Shown here: positions 24,813 through 32,487 of the stretch, one piece after another | How positions within the stretch are numbered: position 1 is the stretch's first letter | Layout: each line of letters begins with the position of its first letter | NCBI RefSeq assembly: GCF_003710825.1 | Contig: NZ_RHHQ01000019.1 | Coordinates: 62,001 to 126,000, forward strand | DNA length: 64,000 nucleotides | Source of the DNA: Brevibacillus fluminis | GTDB taxonomy: Bacteria > Bacillota > Bacilli > Brevibacillales > Brevibacillaceae | Direction of reading: 5' to 3' | The notes under the pieces: generated by a model | The model's database searches: none | What the model saw: the letters and a program-made list of their open reading frames with translations, nothing else | What the model was told of the DNA's origin: nothing | Made by a program: the position numbers and the translations under genes

Positions 24813-25673
24813 ATGACATTTTCTCACATAAAAGCAGTTGCGTTTGATATGGATGGAACTCTTTTAGATGGGCGTTCTGAGCTATCCCAAGAAAACCGGG
24901 CAGCTTGTGAAGCGTTGCGCGCAAGTGGGCGCAAGATTTTGATTTCGACAGGCCGTACATACAAGTCCGCGCAGCTTCCGCTGGACGGCTTCGCTTTTGA
25001 CGGGTATGTGTGCAGCAATGGAGCGACCGTGTATGAAGCCGACGGATCGATGGTACATTATCACAAGCTAGAAGCAGAAGCCGTGATTGGCATTCTGGAG
25101 GAGCTTCATGAATTGCCCCTGTACTACGAAATGCATGACATCGAGAGCAACCGATGGATTGTGAAGGAAGATCGGCAACGGATGGAGGATATGATCGGTG
25201 AAGACGAGCTGATCGAGGGAATCAATTGGCGCCGCTTCACGTTTTACAATATGACGGCATCGGCCAGCCGTGAGGAGTTATTCGCTCGCATTCGATCAGG
25301 TGAGCTGGAGATTGTGAAAATTTTCATTTGGCACGCTCAGCCAGAAGTGTTGATCGGGGTGCGGAATGATTTAGAGCGCTGGGGGTCAAAAGCATTGATT
25401 ACCACCTCGGGCCCGCACAATCTGGAGATGATTCCACCTGGGGTCAGCAAATGGGAAGGGCTGAAATACTTTTGCCGTAAATGGGAGCTCTCAGCGGAAG
25501 AAATCATGGCCTTCGGCGATTCCGACAACGACTTGGAAATGCTGACGTATGCAGGCGCATCCGTGGCGATGGAAAACAGTTCAGCCAATGTCGAGCGGGT
25601 TGCCAAGTTTCGCGCCGGGAATCATACAGAAAACGGGGTCGCACAATTTATCAACAAATATATCGTGAAATAA
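24813..25673 (+). CDS. Cof-type HAD-IIB phosphatase
   Basis: A cytoplasmic haloacid-dehalogenase phosphatase, 286 aa. The four HAD motifs are visible: FDMDGTLLDG at residue 10, ISTGRTYKS, a lysine in SKWEGLKYF, and GDSDNDLEML. The substrate, often a sugar phosphate or flavin phosphate in this family, cannot be read. The ATG at 24813 follows AGGAGGATC; the open frame begins earlier at 24735, but that runs through the promoter region (TATAAT at 24780-24785). It is a single-gene unit between ftsH and nadA. Confidence 0.9.
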   Translation: MTFSHIKAVAFDMDGTLLDGRSELSQENRAACEALRASGRKILISTGRTYKSAQLPLDGFAFDGYVCSNGATVYEADGSMVHYHKLEAEAVIGILEELHELPLYYEMHDIESNRWIVKEDRQRMEDMIGEDELIEGINWRRFTFYNMTASASREELFARIRSGELEIVKIFIWHAQPEVLIGVRNDLERWGSKALITTSGPHNLEMIPPGVSKWEGLKYFCRKWELSAEEIMAFGDSDNDLEMLTYAGASVAMENSSANVERVAKFRAGNHTENGVAQFINKYIVK

Positions 25674-25707
25674 GTCACAAGAAAAAAGTTTGACCAGTTT
25701 GTGCTGA

Positions 25708-25737
25708 TTGACAAGGCAAATGAACAGGGGATACAAT
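25708..25737 (+). promoter_or_regulatory. Sigma-A promoter for nadA
   Basis: TTGACA (25708-25713), an 18-base gap, TACAAT (25732-25737). Confidence 0.75.
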
Positions 25738-25794
25738 GACCGTACATGCTGACCTATTCGTCAATGAGCGACTATACACTAGGAGGATTTCACT

Positions 25795-26739
25795 ATGGAT
25801 GCCTTAGCGTTGGAAAAAAAGGCGTTACGTGACGCCGAATTACGCGAACGGCTTTTGCAACTTAAGAAGGAACGTAACGCAATCATTCTTGCTCACTTTT
25901 ATCAACGCCCAGAAATTCAGGAAGTAGCGGACTTTATTGGGGATTCGTTCGGTTTGGCCCAAAAGGCGAAAGAAACGGATGCAGACGTGATTTTGTTCTG
26001 CGGGGTTCACTTTATGGGAGAAAGTGCAAAAATTCTCAATCCCTCCAAAACGGTGATTATCCCGGATGAGCGTGCCGGCTGCCCGATGGCAGACATGGTG
26101 AATGTCGATGGGCTGCGCAAGCTGAAAGCACAGCACCCGAATGCCAAAGTTGTTGCTTACATCAATACGTCTGCAGATGTGAAAGCGGAAACGTACATTT
26201 GCTGCACGTCGTCAAATGCGCGTAAAGTCATTGAGTCGATCGATACCGATGAAATCATCTGGGTTCCGGATAAAAACTTGGGCCACTACGTATCCCAGTT
26301 CACTGACAAGAAAATGATCATTTGGGAAGGCTACTGCAATACGCATGATCAGCTTTCCGTTGAAGATATCATGAACATGAAGCAGCAGCATCCAAACGCG
26401 CATGTGGTCGTTCATCCCGAGTGCCGTCCGGAAGTGGTTGCTTTGGCTGACTATGTCGGTTCGACGACAGGCATCCTGAAATATTGCCGCGAATCGTCGC
26501 ACAAAGAATTCATCATCGGTACCGAGGATGGTACTCGATACATGCTGGAAAAAGACAGTCCAGACAAAACCTTTGTGTTTGCATCCAAATATTTGGTTTG
26601 CCCGAATATGAAGGTAAACAACTTGAAAAAATGCGTAGAAGCGCTGGAAAATATGAAGCCGGAAATTTATGTTCCGGAAGATGTGGCAGACGCAGCTCGC
26701 GCTTCCTTGGAGCGCATGCTGGCGGTTGCTCCAGCTTAA
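25795..26739 (+). CDS. nadA: Quinolinate synthase A
   Basis: Condenses iminoaspartate with dihydroxyacetone phosphate to quinolinate, the second step of de novo NAD synthesis. It is a 314-aa [4Fe-4S] enzyme. The three cluster ligands appear as Cys96 (DERAGCPMAD), Cys210 (VHPECRPEV) and Cys269 (YLVCPNMKV); the LAHFYQRPEIQ start is typical. AGGAGG precedes the ATG. Unlike B. subtilis, where nadB-nadC-nadA form one operon, nadA stands alone here about 5.7 kb from nadB-nadC, with its own promoter and terminator. Confidence 0.96.
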   Translation: MDALALEKKALRDAELRERLLQLKKERNAIILAHFYQRPEIQEVADFIGDSFGLAQKAKETDADVILFCGVHFMGESAKILNPSKTVIIPDERAGCPMADMVNVDGLRKLKAQHPNAKVVAYINTSADVKAETYICCTSSNARKVIESIDTDEIIWVPDKNLGHYVSQFTDKKMIIWEGYCNTHDQLSVEDIMNMKQQHPNAHVVVHPECRPEVVALADYVGSTTGILKYCRESSHKEFIIGTEDGTRYMLEKDSPDKTFVFASKYLVCPNMKVNNLKKCVEALENMKPEIYVPEDVADAARASLERMLAVAPA

Positions 26740-26756
26740 TCATAATATGGATACAG

Positions 26757-26795
26757 AGGGCAGAGCTCAAACCAATTGGGCACTGCCCTTTTTTT
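26757..26795 (+). terminator. Terminator after nadA
   Basis: AGGGCAG (26757-26763) and CTGCCCT (26783-26789) with a 19-base loop, followed by a run of T to 26795. Confidence 0.82.
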
Positions 26796-26871
26796 ATTGC
26801 AAGGACAAGAATTGCGCCAGAAATGCTGTAGTGATGGGATGGAAAGAGCTGTGGCCGATGTGCAGAGCCAT

Positions 26872-26912
26872 TTGACAAAAGAAATCTCACGTAATAATAT
26901 ATTTTTACGTGA
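26872..26912 (+). promoter_or_regulatory. Sigma-A promoter with an operator-like palindrome over the -10
   Basis: TTGACA (26872-26877), a 17-base gap and TAATAT (26895-26900) form a near-consensus promoter. Perfect inverted copies TCACGTAA (26887-26894) and TTACGTGA (26905-26912), ten bases apart, flank the -10. A repressor bound here would block polymerase. The ArsR-type regulator encoded immediately downstream is the natural candidate (inference). Confidence 0.8.
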
Positions 26913-26942
26913 ATCAATCGTTTTATGAAAAGAGGTGATTCC

Positions 26943-27548
26943 TTGCAACCCGATATTTTGGAGACCTTTGTTGTGGAAACGCCGGAGCATGCGATGGTAC
27001 TGCTCAATCCGCTGCGCGCGGAGATTTTGGGCCGTTTGACGGAACCGGCTTCAGCCGCAGAGGTGGCGCGTATGATTAATGAGACCCCACAACGGATCAA
27101 TTACCATCTAAAAGCGTTGGAGAAAGTGGGTCTGGCCCGCCGGGTCGGCACGCGCCAGGTGCGTAATCTGGTGGAGGTGTTGTACCAGGCAATCGCTCGG
27201 ACGTTTGTTTTGTCCGAGTCGCTTAATTGGAACCCGGAAACTGTGCAAAAAATGAAGGATCAAGGCTCATTGTCACATCTGATCACGATGACGGAACGAA
27301 TGAAGCGGGATGCGCTCGTTTTGATGGAGCGGTCCGATGAGAATGCAGAGATTCCGAGTGCAACGCTCGAAACGAGCATCCGCTTGCAAGATCAGGAGCA
27401 GCGGCAAGCTTTTGTAGAGGAATATGTGTCACTGGTGAAAGGTCTGGTCGAGAAGTATCAGGCGAGATCAGGCAGCAAGGAAGAAGAGGCGTTCAATGTG
27501 GTGCTGGCGGTGTATCCGCAACTCAACCTGGGAGGGGAAACGAAATGA
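26943..27548 (+). CDS. ArsR-family (winged helix) transcriptional regulator
   Basis: A roughly 201-aa regulator. The winged helix lies at about residues 18-85, with PLRAEILGRLTEPASAAEVA and a recognition helix in ETPQRINYHLKALEKVGL. The C-terminal half is helical, of unknown ligand, with no obvious metal-binding Cys cluster. I place the start at TTG 26943 because AGAGGTGA ends six bases upstream; the ATG at 26925 lies before that ribosome site. It probably represses its own operon (regulator, small protein, ClpP paralogue). The next gene begins inside its stop codon (ATGA). Confidence 0.82.
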   Translation: MQPDILETFVVETPEHAMVLLNPLRAEILGRLTEPASAAEVARMINETPQRINYHLKALEKVGLARRVGTRQVRNLVEVLYQAIARTFVLSESLNWNPETVQKMKDQGSLSHLITMTERMKRDALVLMERSDENAEIPSATLETSIRLQDQEQRQAFVEEYVSLVKGLVEKYQARSGSKEEEAFNVVLAVYPQLNLGGETK

Positions 27549-27817
27549 AACCTGTTCTGGTCTGGGAGACAAATCGCAAAAAGGCTGAACCTGGTGAGCG
27601 TTCTGGCAATGTAATCCCGTTTGAGCGTAATCGGTTAGGGGAGGTCGTGGAGCAGGAATCGATTCGAACGGAGTGGAAAGCAGGCTCCGGCAAAAACGGT
27701 GAGGGCTCCGAGGAGCCTGTCACGATCACTATGGTTTCTTCTGGCTTTACGACGAAAGCCAGAGCAGTCACTCCACAATCTGCTGCGGGCACGACGCAAA
27801 TGCGTTTGGCAGCCTAA
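27545..27817 (+). CDS. Hypothetical protein coupled to the ArsR regulator
   Basis: A 90-aa hydrophilic protein with no domain I recognise. It is rich in Glu, Arg, Ser and Thr, with no signal peptide or membrane segment, and is likely disordered. The start overlaps the regulator's stop (ATGA) and the ribosome site GGGAGGGG lies in the regulator's last codons, so translation is coupled. It is followed by a ClpP paralogue after 23 bp. It could be a substrate, adaptor or anti-regulator of its neighbours, which is only context-based speculation. Confidence 0.65.
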   Translation: MKPVLVWETNRKKAEPGERSGNVIPFERNRLGEVVEQESIRTEWKAGSGKNGEGSEEPVTITMVSSGFTTKARAVTPQSAAGTTQMRLAA

Positions 27818-27840
27818 CTCATTCGGAGGGGGAAAGTGAA

Positions 27841-28422
27841 ATGAATCTGGTTCCTGTTGTTGTTGAGCAAACGAGTAGAGGTGAGCGGTCCTACGACATT
27901 TATTCACGGCTGCTCAAAGATCGGATCATCTTCATCGGGAGTGCGATCGATGACACAATCGCGAACCTGATCGTTGCCCAGCTGCTGTTTTTGGCTTCGG
28001 AAGACCCAGATAAGGATATCAGTCTCTATATCAACTCTCCAGGTGGGTCCGTCACCGCGGGCTTAGCAATTTACGATACAATGCAATTCATCAAGCCGGA
28101 TGTATCGACGATCTGCATCGGCATGGCAGCATCGATGGGACAATTTTTGTTGACAGCTGGGGCTCCTGGGAAGCGCTATGCGCTACCGAATGCGGAGATC
28201 ATGCTTCACCAGCCATGGGGTGGCAGCCAAGGGCAGGCCAGCGACATCAAAATCCAGGCGGACCGTATTTTGCGCCATCGGGAAATGTTGTTCCGCATTA
28301 CAGCAGAACGATCCGGGAAGACGCTGGAACAAGTGATGAAAGACGGCGAACGGGATTATTTCATGGACGTCAAGGAAGCGAAGGAATACGGGCTCATCGA
28401 CAAGATCATCGAAAAGCTGTAA
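27841..28422 (+). CDS. ClpP-family serine protease (paralogue)
   Basis: Proteolytic subunit of a Clp protease, 193 aa. The catalytic Ser is in GMAASMGQFLL, the His in MLHQPWGG and the Asp in ERDYFMDV. The Leu/Pro-rich N-terminus (MNLVPVVVEQ) matches the mature housekeeping form without a long propeptide. It differs from the usual ClpP at GMAASMGQ (commonly GMAASMGA) and HQPW (commonly HQPL), so it is likely a second, regulated ClpP rather than the core one. CGGAGGGGG precedes the ATG. It is cotranscribed with an ArsR-type regulator, an unusual association. Confidence 0.88.
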   Translation: MNLVPVVVEQTSRGERSYDIYSRLLKDRIIFIGSAIDDTIANLIVAQLLFLASEDPDKDISLYINSPGGSVTAGLAIYDTMQFIKPDVSTICIGMAASMGQFLLTAGAPGKRYALPNAEIMLHQPWGGSQGQASDIKIQADRILRHREMLFRITAERSGKTLEQVMKDGERDYFMDVKEAKEYGLIDKIIEKL

Positions 28423-28432
28423 AAATCAAAAC

Positions 28433-28464
28433 AAAACCGCAGGGTATCTGTCCTGCGGTTTTTT
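28433..28464. terminator. Terminator between clpP paralogue and the convergent lipoprotein gene
   Basis: AAAACCGCAGG (28433-28443) and CCTGCGGTTTT (28452-28462), with A-rich and T-rich flanks on either side, can act in both directions. Confidence 0.88.
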
Positions 28465-28488
28465 CATGCAGTTTTCTCAAGCGAACTA

Positions 28489-28974
28489 TCACATAGGCAT
28501 TGGTGTAGGCGTCGGCTTGGCGTAGCCTTCTTTATACTGCTGGTCGATGTATGTACGGATTTCTTTTGGCGTTTTGCCGTCTTTGGTCATTTTCGCGGAA
28601 ATCACTGCAATCTCCATGCAGGTGCCGCAGCGCGTGCCGTGGTCATCCCAGACAACGGAGCCGTCTTGTTTTACTTCCTTAATGAAGCAGTTGCCATTGT
28701 GCAGATGCCCCGCGCTCTCGCCGCAGCCGCAATAGCACGGTATCGATTTGAGCACATCCTGAATGCCTGCAGCAATCTGGTAAATGTCCTTGATTTGCGG
28801 TTCGACCTTATCTAGGAAGGTGGGGAGCGTCTTAATGGATGCCGTTACTTCTTGCAAGTCGCCGTTTGGCAATTGGTGAGACTGATGTTGCGAAGCCGAA
28901 TCCTGGCTCGCGCAGCCGGTTAAGAGCGAAAGGGCAACGAGTCCGGCGTAAACAAAACGGGAACGCTTTTTCAT
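28489..28974 (-). CDS. PCYCGC-motif lipoprotein
   Basis: A 161-aa exported lipoprotein with lipobox LLTGC (Cys near residue 21). It is named for the conserved motif IPCYCGCGE near residue 80, with further cysteines in NCFIKEV and CGTCMEI, suggesting metal or redox binding outside the cell. The C-terminus is Pro/Thr/Met-rich. On the minus strand AAGGAGGT precedes the start. It is convergent with the ClpP paralogue and divergent from the zinc operon. Its function is unknown. Confidence 0.85.
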   Translation of the reverse strand: MKKRSRFVYAGLVALSLLTGCASQDSASQHQSHQLPNGDLQEVTASIKTLPTFLDKVEPQIKDIYQIAAGIQDVLKSIPCYCGCGESAGHLHNGNCFIKEVKQDGSVVWDDHGTRCGTCMEIAVISAKMTKDGKTPKEIRTYIDQQYKEGYAKPTPTPMPM

Positions 28975-29093
28975 GTCTGGGTAACCTCCTTATCATTCGA
29001 AGCGATTATACCATAGTTGTCCAAAGGAAACGGAGGGGGGGTATGTGACAAAATACGCTCAATTGAACCAAATCTGGAAATAACAAAAAAAGC

Positions 29094-29140
29094 AAATCGT
29101 AATCAGTCTTATTTACTTTTGAATTGCATATCACTATAAT
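29094..29140 (+). promoter_or_regulatory. znuA promoter with upstream Zur-box-like site
   Basis: TTTACT (29112-29117), a 17-base gap and TATAAT (29135-29140) form the promoter. A left half-site AAATCGTAAT (29094-29103) identical to the B. subtilis Zur consensus is followed by an imperfect right half ending at 29114, overlapping the -35. Confidence 0.7.
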
Positions 29141-29156
29141 AGGTTCATGTACAGAT

Positions 29157-29177
29157 AAATCGTAATCGTTATGATTG
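29157..29177 (+). promoter_or_regulatory. Zur box
   Basis: AAATCGTAAT, then C, then GTTATGATTG closely matches the inverted-repeat Zur consensus (AAATCGTAATnATTACGATTT). It lies in the leader between the promoter and znuA, so zinc-loaded Zur could block elongation. Confidence 0.8.
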
Positions 29178-29207
29178 GATAGCGTCTAGGAGAGGAAGAA
29201 TTGACAC

Positions 29208-30191
29208 ATGATTCGTAAACAATCCATGTTTTCGATAATAGCCGTGCTGACCGCAACGATGATGCTTTTGACTGCTTGCGGGCAAACAGCACCATCACAG
29301 AATACATCAGGATCCGCCCAAAATCAATCGGAAGTGAAGGCGGATGGCAAACTGCAAGTGTTCACATCATTTTACCCGCTTTATTACGTGGCGACGCGCA
29401 TTGGTGGAGAGTATGTCAATGTGAAGAATATCGTCCCGGCTGGTGTGGAACCGCATGATTTCGAGCCGACGGCAAAAGACATCGTAGATATGTCCAAAGC
29501 CAATCTGTTCATTTACAATGGCAGTGGCTTTGAAGCGTGGGTGGAGAAAGCACTGCAAGGCTTCGACCAGAGTCAAATGACGGTTGTGAAGGCTACAGAT
29601 GGCCTGCAATTGCTCAAAAATGCGGAAGAAGAGCATGTCGGCGAATCAGCCGAGGAGCATGATCATGGCGAGTTCGATCCACATGTATGGTTAGACCCTA
29701 CACTGTTGAAGGCGCAGGCTGAAAAAGTGAAGGATGCGCTCGCAAAAAAAGACCAGGCACATGCCGCGGAATTTGAGAAAAATTATGAGAAATTGGCAGC
29801 TGATCTGGATACACTTGATAATGACTTCAAAAAAATGGTCGCTGCTGCGCCCAAGAAGGAATTCATGGTTTCCCACCGTGCCTTCAGCTATTTGGCACAC
29901 CACTACGGTTTGGAGCAAATCGCCATTTCCGGCGTATCGCCTGCTGATGAGCCTACTCCTGCCGACTTGAAGGAATTGGTGGAGCGCGTAAAAGAGCATC
30001 ATATCCAATATATCCTGTTTGAAACGTTGGTTTCGACCAAGGTTGCCGACGTGATTGCACGAGAGACTGGTGCGAAAACGGCGATGCTGAATCCGCTGGA
30101 AGGCTTGACAGAAGCTGACCAGCAGGCGGGGAAGGACTACCTGTCGATTATGCGTGATAATCTGGAGACGTTAAAAACGGCTCTGCAATAG
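29208..30191 (+). CDS. znuA: Zinc ABC transporter substrate-binding lipoprotein
   Basis: Captures zinc (or manganese) outside the membrane for the ZnuBC transporter. It is a 327-aa cluster A-I binding protein with lipobox LLTAC (Cys near residue 24), the N-terminal FTSFYPLYYVATRIGG and GVEPHDFEPTA (metal His), and a short acidic His loop EEHVGESAEEHDHGEFDPH. The other His ligand is in MVSHRAFSYLA. TAGGAGAGGAAG precedes the ATG. It is first in a znuA-znuC-znuB-zur operon; the Zur boxes support zinc as substrate. Confidence 0.93.
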   Translation: MIRKQSMFSIIAVLTATMMLLTACGQTAPSQNTSGSAQNQSEVKADGKLQVFTSFYPLYYVATRIGGEYVNVKNIVPAGVEPHDFEPTAKDIVDMSKANLFIYNGSGFEAWVEKALQGFDQSQMTVVKATDGLQLLKNAEEEHVGESAEEHDHGEFDPHVWLDPTLLKAQAEKVKDALAKKDQAHAAEFEKNYEKLAADLDTLDNDFKKMVAAAPKKEFMVSHRAFSYLAHHYGLEQIAISGVSPADEPTPADLKELVERVKEHHIQYILFETLVSTKVADVIARETGAKTAMLNPLEGLTEADQQAGKDYLSIMRDNLETLKTALQ

Positions 30192-30208
30192 ACAAAGGAT
30201 GATGAGTC

Positions 30209-30985
30209 TTGAAGGATACAAACGGTACAAAGGATGCGATCGTACAGTTGTCCAACGTTACATTTCAATATGATGATGGGAAAACGATTTTGGACCATGT
30301 CAACTTTGTGCTGCAAAAAGGGGACTTTTTAGGGCTGGTTGGTCCGAACGGCTCGGGTAAATCCACCTTGCTGAAGCTGATTCTGGGGCTGTTACCCGCA
30401 ACGCATGGGCAGATTGATCTGTTCGGTACGCCGATTAACAAGTTCCGCGATTGGTCCAAGATTGGGTATGTCGCGCAGCAGGTAGCACACGGTGCCGGCG
30501 GTTTTCCTGCCACCGTGCGCGAGGTCATCGCGTCCGGACTGGTGGGAAAAGTAGGCTTGTTCCGCCGTATCACGCGGCAGCACCAGGCGTTGGTAACGCA
30601 AGCGGCAGAGCGCGTCGGCCTCGGAGATAAGCTGGATAAACGGATCGGCATTTTGTCTGGCGGTCAGCTGCAGCGCGTTTTCATTGCTCGGGCACTCGTC
30701 GCCGAGCCACAATTTTTGATTCTGGATGAGCCGACGGTGGGCGTCGATCAGGAGTCAATCGAACAGTTTTATGAACTGCTGCGTTCGCTGAAAGAAGAGA
30801 GCGAATTGACTATGATGATCGTGAGCCATGATGTCAGCGTCATGACCCAGTGGGTCAACAAGGTCGCCTGCCTACAAAAAGGGCTTCACTTCCACGGAAC
30901 GGCGCACGAGTTCGTGCATAATCAAGAAAAAATCATGCAGCAGATGTATGGCAGCAATGTCCACCTGCTGGCACACAACCATTAG
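30209..30985 (+). CDS. znuC: Zinc ABC transporter ATP-binding protein
   Basis: The 258-aa ATPase of the zinc importer. Walker A GPNGSGKSTLLKL, signature LSGGQLQRV, Walker B FLILDEPTVGVD and the switch His in IVSHD are all present. It starts with TTG at 30209 about 9 bases after AAAGGAT, 18 bases after znuA. A 98-base gap containing a degenerate repeat copy separates it from znuB. Confidence 0.94.
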   Translation: MKDTNGTKDAIVQLSNVTFQYDDGKTILDHVNFVLQKGDFLGLVGPNGSGKSTLLKLILGLLPATHGQIDLFGTPINKFRDWSKIGYVAQQVAHGAGGFPATVREVIASGLVGKVGLFRRITRQHQALVTQAAERVGLGDKLDKRIGILSGGQLQRVFIARALVAEPQFLILDEPTVGVDQESIEQFYELLRSLKEESELTMMIVSHDVSVMTQWVNKVACLQKGLHFHGTAHEFVHNQEKIMQQMYGSNVHLLAHNH

Positions 30986-31020
30986 AGGTAAGAGTGTCTC
31001 ATGCAAGTCTTTGCTGTGAC

Positions 31021-31061
31021 CAACGAAGGCTCCGTCACCTGCTTGGCGTAGCTTAGTTTTC
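31021..31061 (+). repeat. Degenerate relative of the dispersed palindromic repeat
   Basis: The right half (GCTTGGCGTAGCTTAGTTTTC) resembles the repeat at 13046-13088 with GCnTGGCGTAGC identical, and the left part (CAACGAAGGCT) is weakly similar. It lies in the gap between znuC and znuB. Similarity beyond the right half is uncertain. Confidence 0.4.
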
Positions 31062-31083
31062 GAGCCGAAAGAAAGGGGTCCCC

Positions 31084-31923
31084 ATGCTAGCTGATTGGTG
31101 GAACTATGATTTTTTGCGGTATACGCTGTTTTCCGGTATCCTGATCGGTCTGATTTGCCCGATTCTCGGTACTTTTCTCATCGTTCGGCGCTTGTCCATG
31201 ATGGCTGACGGCCTGTCTCACGTGACGCTGTCGGGTGTCGCGGCAGGCATGCTGTTGGCGAAGAAGTTCCCGTTGTTCCAAGCGGTGAACCCGCTGTTTT
31301 TCGGGATGATTTTTTCCGTCATCGGCTCACTGTTTATTGAACGGTTGCGCAAGCTCTACAAGTCGTATCAGGATTTGGCGATTCCCATCATCCTATCGAC
31401 CGGCTTAGGGCTGTTTACGGTTTTGGTCAGCATTGCAAAAGGCTTCAATACGGACTTATATGCATACTTATTCGGGAAAATCGTGACGGTGACCATAGAG
31501 GATCTGTTTGCGCTGATCGGCGTGGCGGTGGTCGTCTTGGGAACCGTGCTGCTGATTTACAAAGAACTGTTTGCGGTCTCCTTTGACGAGGAGTTCGCCC
31601 GCGTCTCCGGTGTTGCGCGGAAAACGATCAATCTATGGTTTATGGTTTTGGTGGCGCTCACGATCGCGGCGTCCATGCGCATCGTAGGGGTTCTCTTGAT
31701 CTCGGCGCTGATCACGCTGCCTGTTGCGGCCAGCCTGCAAATTGCCGGAAGCTTTCGCCAGGCGATTATTTACGCGATTCTGTTTGCGGAAGCATCGGTT
31801 CTGGTCGGTCTCTATTTTGCCTATTTGCTCGATTGGGCTTCAGGCGGTACAATTGTTTTAGTATCGGTCGGTATATTGCTGATCGTCTTGGGTGTAAAAA
31901 AGCTGCGGGTATTGCGCAGGTAA
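31084..31923 (+). CDS. znuB: Zinc ABC transporter permease
   Basis: The 279-aa ABC-3 family membrane permease with about eight hydrophobic segments (GILIGLICPILGTFLIVRR near residue 15, ending RIVGVLLISALITLPVAASL and a basic tail). It forms the channel for ZnuA-delivered metal. AAAGGGG lies 9 bases before the ATG. It is followed 21 bases later by the Fur-family regulator. Confidence 0.94.
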   Translation: MLADWWNYDFLRYTLFSGILIGLICPILGTFLIVRRLSMMADGLSHVTLSGVAAGMLLAKKFPLFQAVNPLFFGMIFSVIGSLFIERLRKLYKSYQDLAIPIILSTGLGLFTVLVSIAKGFNTDLYAYLFGKIVTVTIEDLFALIGVAVVVLGTVLLIYKELFAVSFDEEFARVSGVARKTINLWFMVLVALTIAASMRIVGVLLISALITLPVAASLQIAGSFRQAIIYAILFAEASVLVGLYFAYLLDWASGGTIVLVSVGILLIVLGVKKLRVLRR

Positions 31924-31944
31924 ATCAGCAAGGAGGCTTTCGTC

Positions 31945-32361
31945 ATGACAGTCGAAGAAGCTTTGCAGATTTTGAAGGAACGGGGATATAAATATACGGG
32001 AAAACGCGAAGAAATCATTCGCATCTGCTCTGACGAAAAGCGGTATTTGTCCGCTAAAGATATTTTAGAGAGAATTAAAGAGCATTATCCGAATCTTAGT
32101 TTTGATACCGTATATCGGAATATATCCACGTTTGTCGATCTGGGGATATTGGAGGAGACCGAGCTGGATGGCGAGGGTAAGTTCCGCTTGGCTTGCAGCA
32201 ACAACGGTCATCACCACCATCACGTCATTTGCACGGAATGCGGCAAAACATCGTCATTGCCGGGCTGCCCCATGAATTTGATGGCGACGATTCCGTCTGA
32301 TTTTATGGTGACGGGACACAAGTTTGAAGTATATGGCACTTGCAAAGAGTGCAGTCAATGA
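31945..32361 (+). CDS. zur: Fur-family repressor, likely Zur
   Basis: A 138-aa metalloregulator. The winged helix spans about residues 1-80 (RGYKYTGKREEII, SFDTVYRNISTFVDLG). Metal sites are a His run HHHHH near residue 90, CTECGK and a C-terminal CKEC structural-zinc pair. Its place as last gene of the znu operon and the Zur boxes upstream point to zinc sensing rather than iron. AAGGAGG precedes the ATG. It would repress znuACB and itself when zinc is plentiful. Confidence 0.88.
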   Translation: MTVEEALQILKERGYKYTGKREEIIRICSDEKRYLSAKDILERIKEHYPNLSFDTVYRNISTFVDLGILEETELDGEGKFRLACSNNGHHHHHVICTECGKTSSLPGCPMNLMATIPSDFMVTGHKFEVYGTCKECSQ

Positions 32362-32363
32362 TG

Positions 32364-32411
32364 AAAAGCTACCTTACATGCAGCCTGTTTTGCGTGTTCG
32401 GGAGCTTTTTC
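32364..32411 (+). terminator. Probable terminator after zur
   Basis: AAAAGCT plus CC pairs with GG plus AGCTTTT (32403-32409) across a long loop, followed by T then CCTTTTTGG. Moderate strength. Confidence 0.5.
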
Positions 32412-32426
32412 CTTTTTGGGGCCATT

Positions 32427-32435
32427 TGTTATAAT
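32427..32435 (+). promoter_or_regulatory. Extended -10 promoter for nadB-nadC-coaX
   Basis: TGTTATAAT at 32427-32435 is a consensus extended -10; the -35 region (TTTTTC) is poor. About 50 bases remain to the nadB start. Confidence 0.6.
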
Positions 32436-32487
32436 GAGACGAGATAGAACTACCTGACGTTGAAAACGAAGAGAGAAGGTAAACAAG

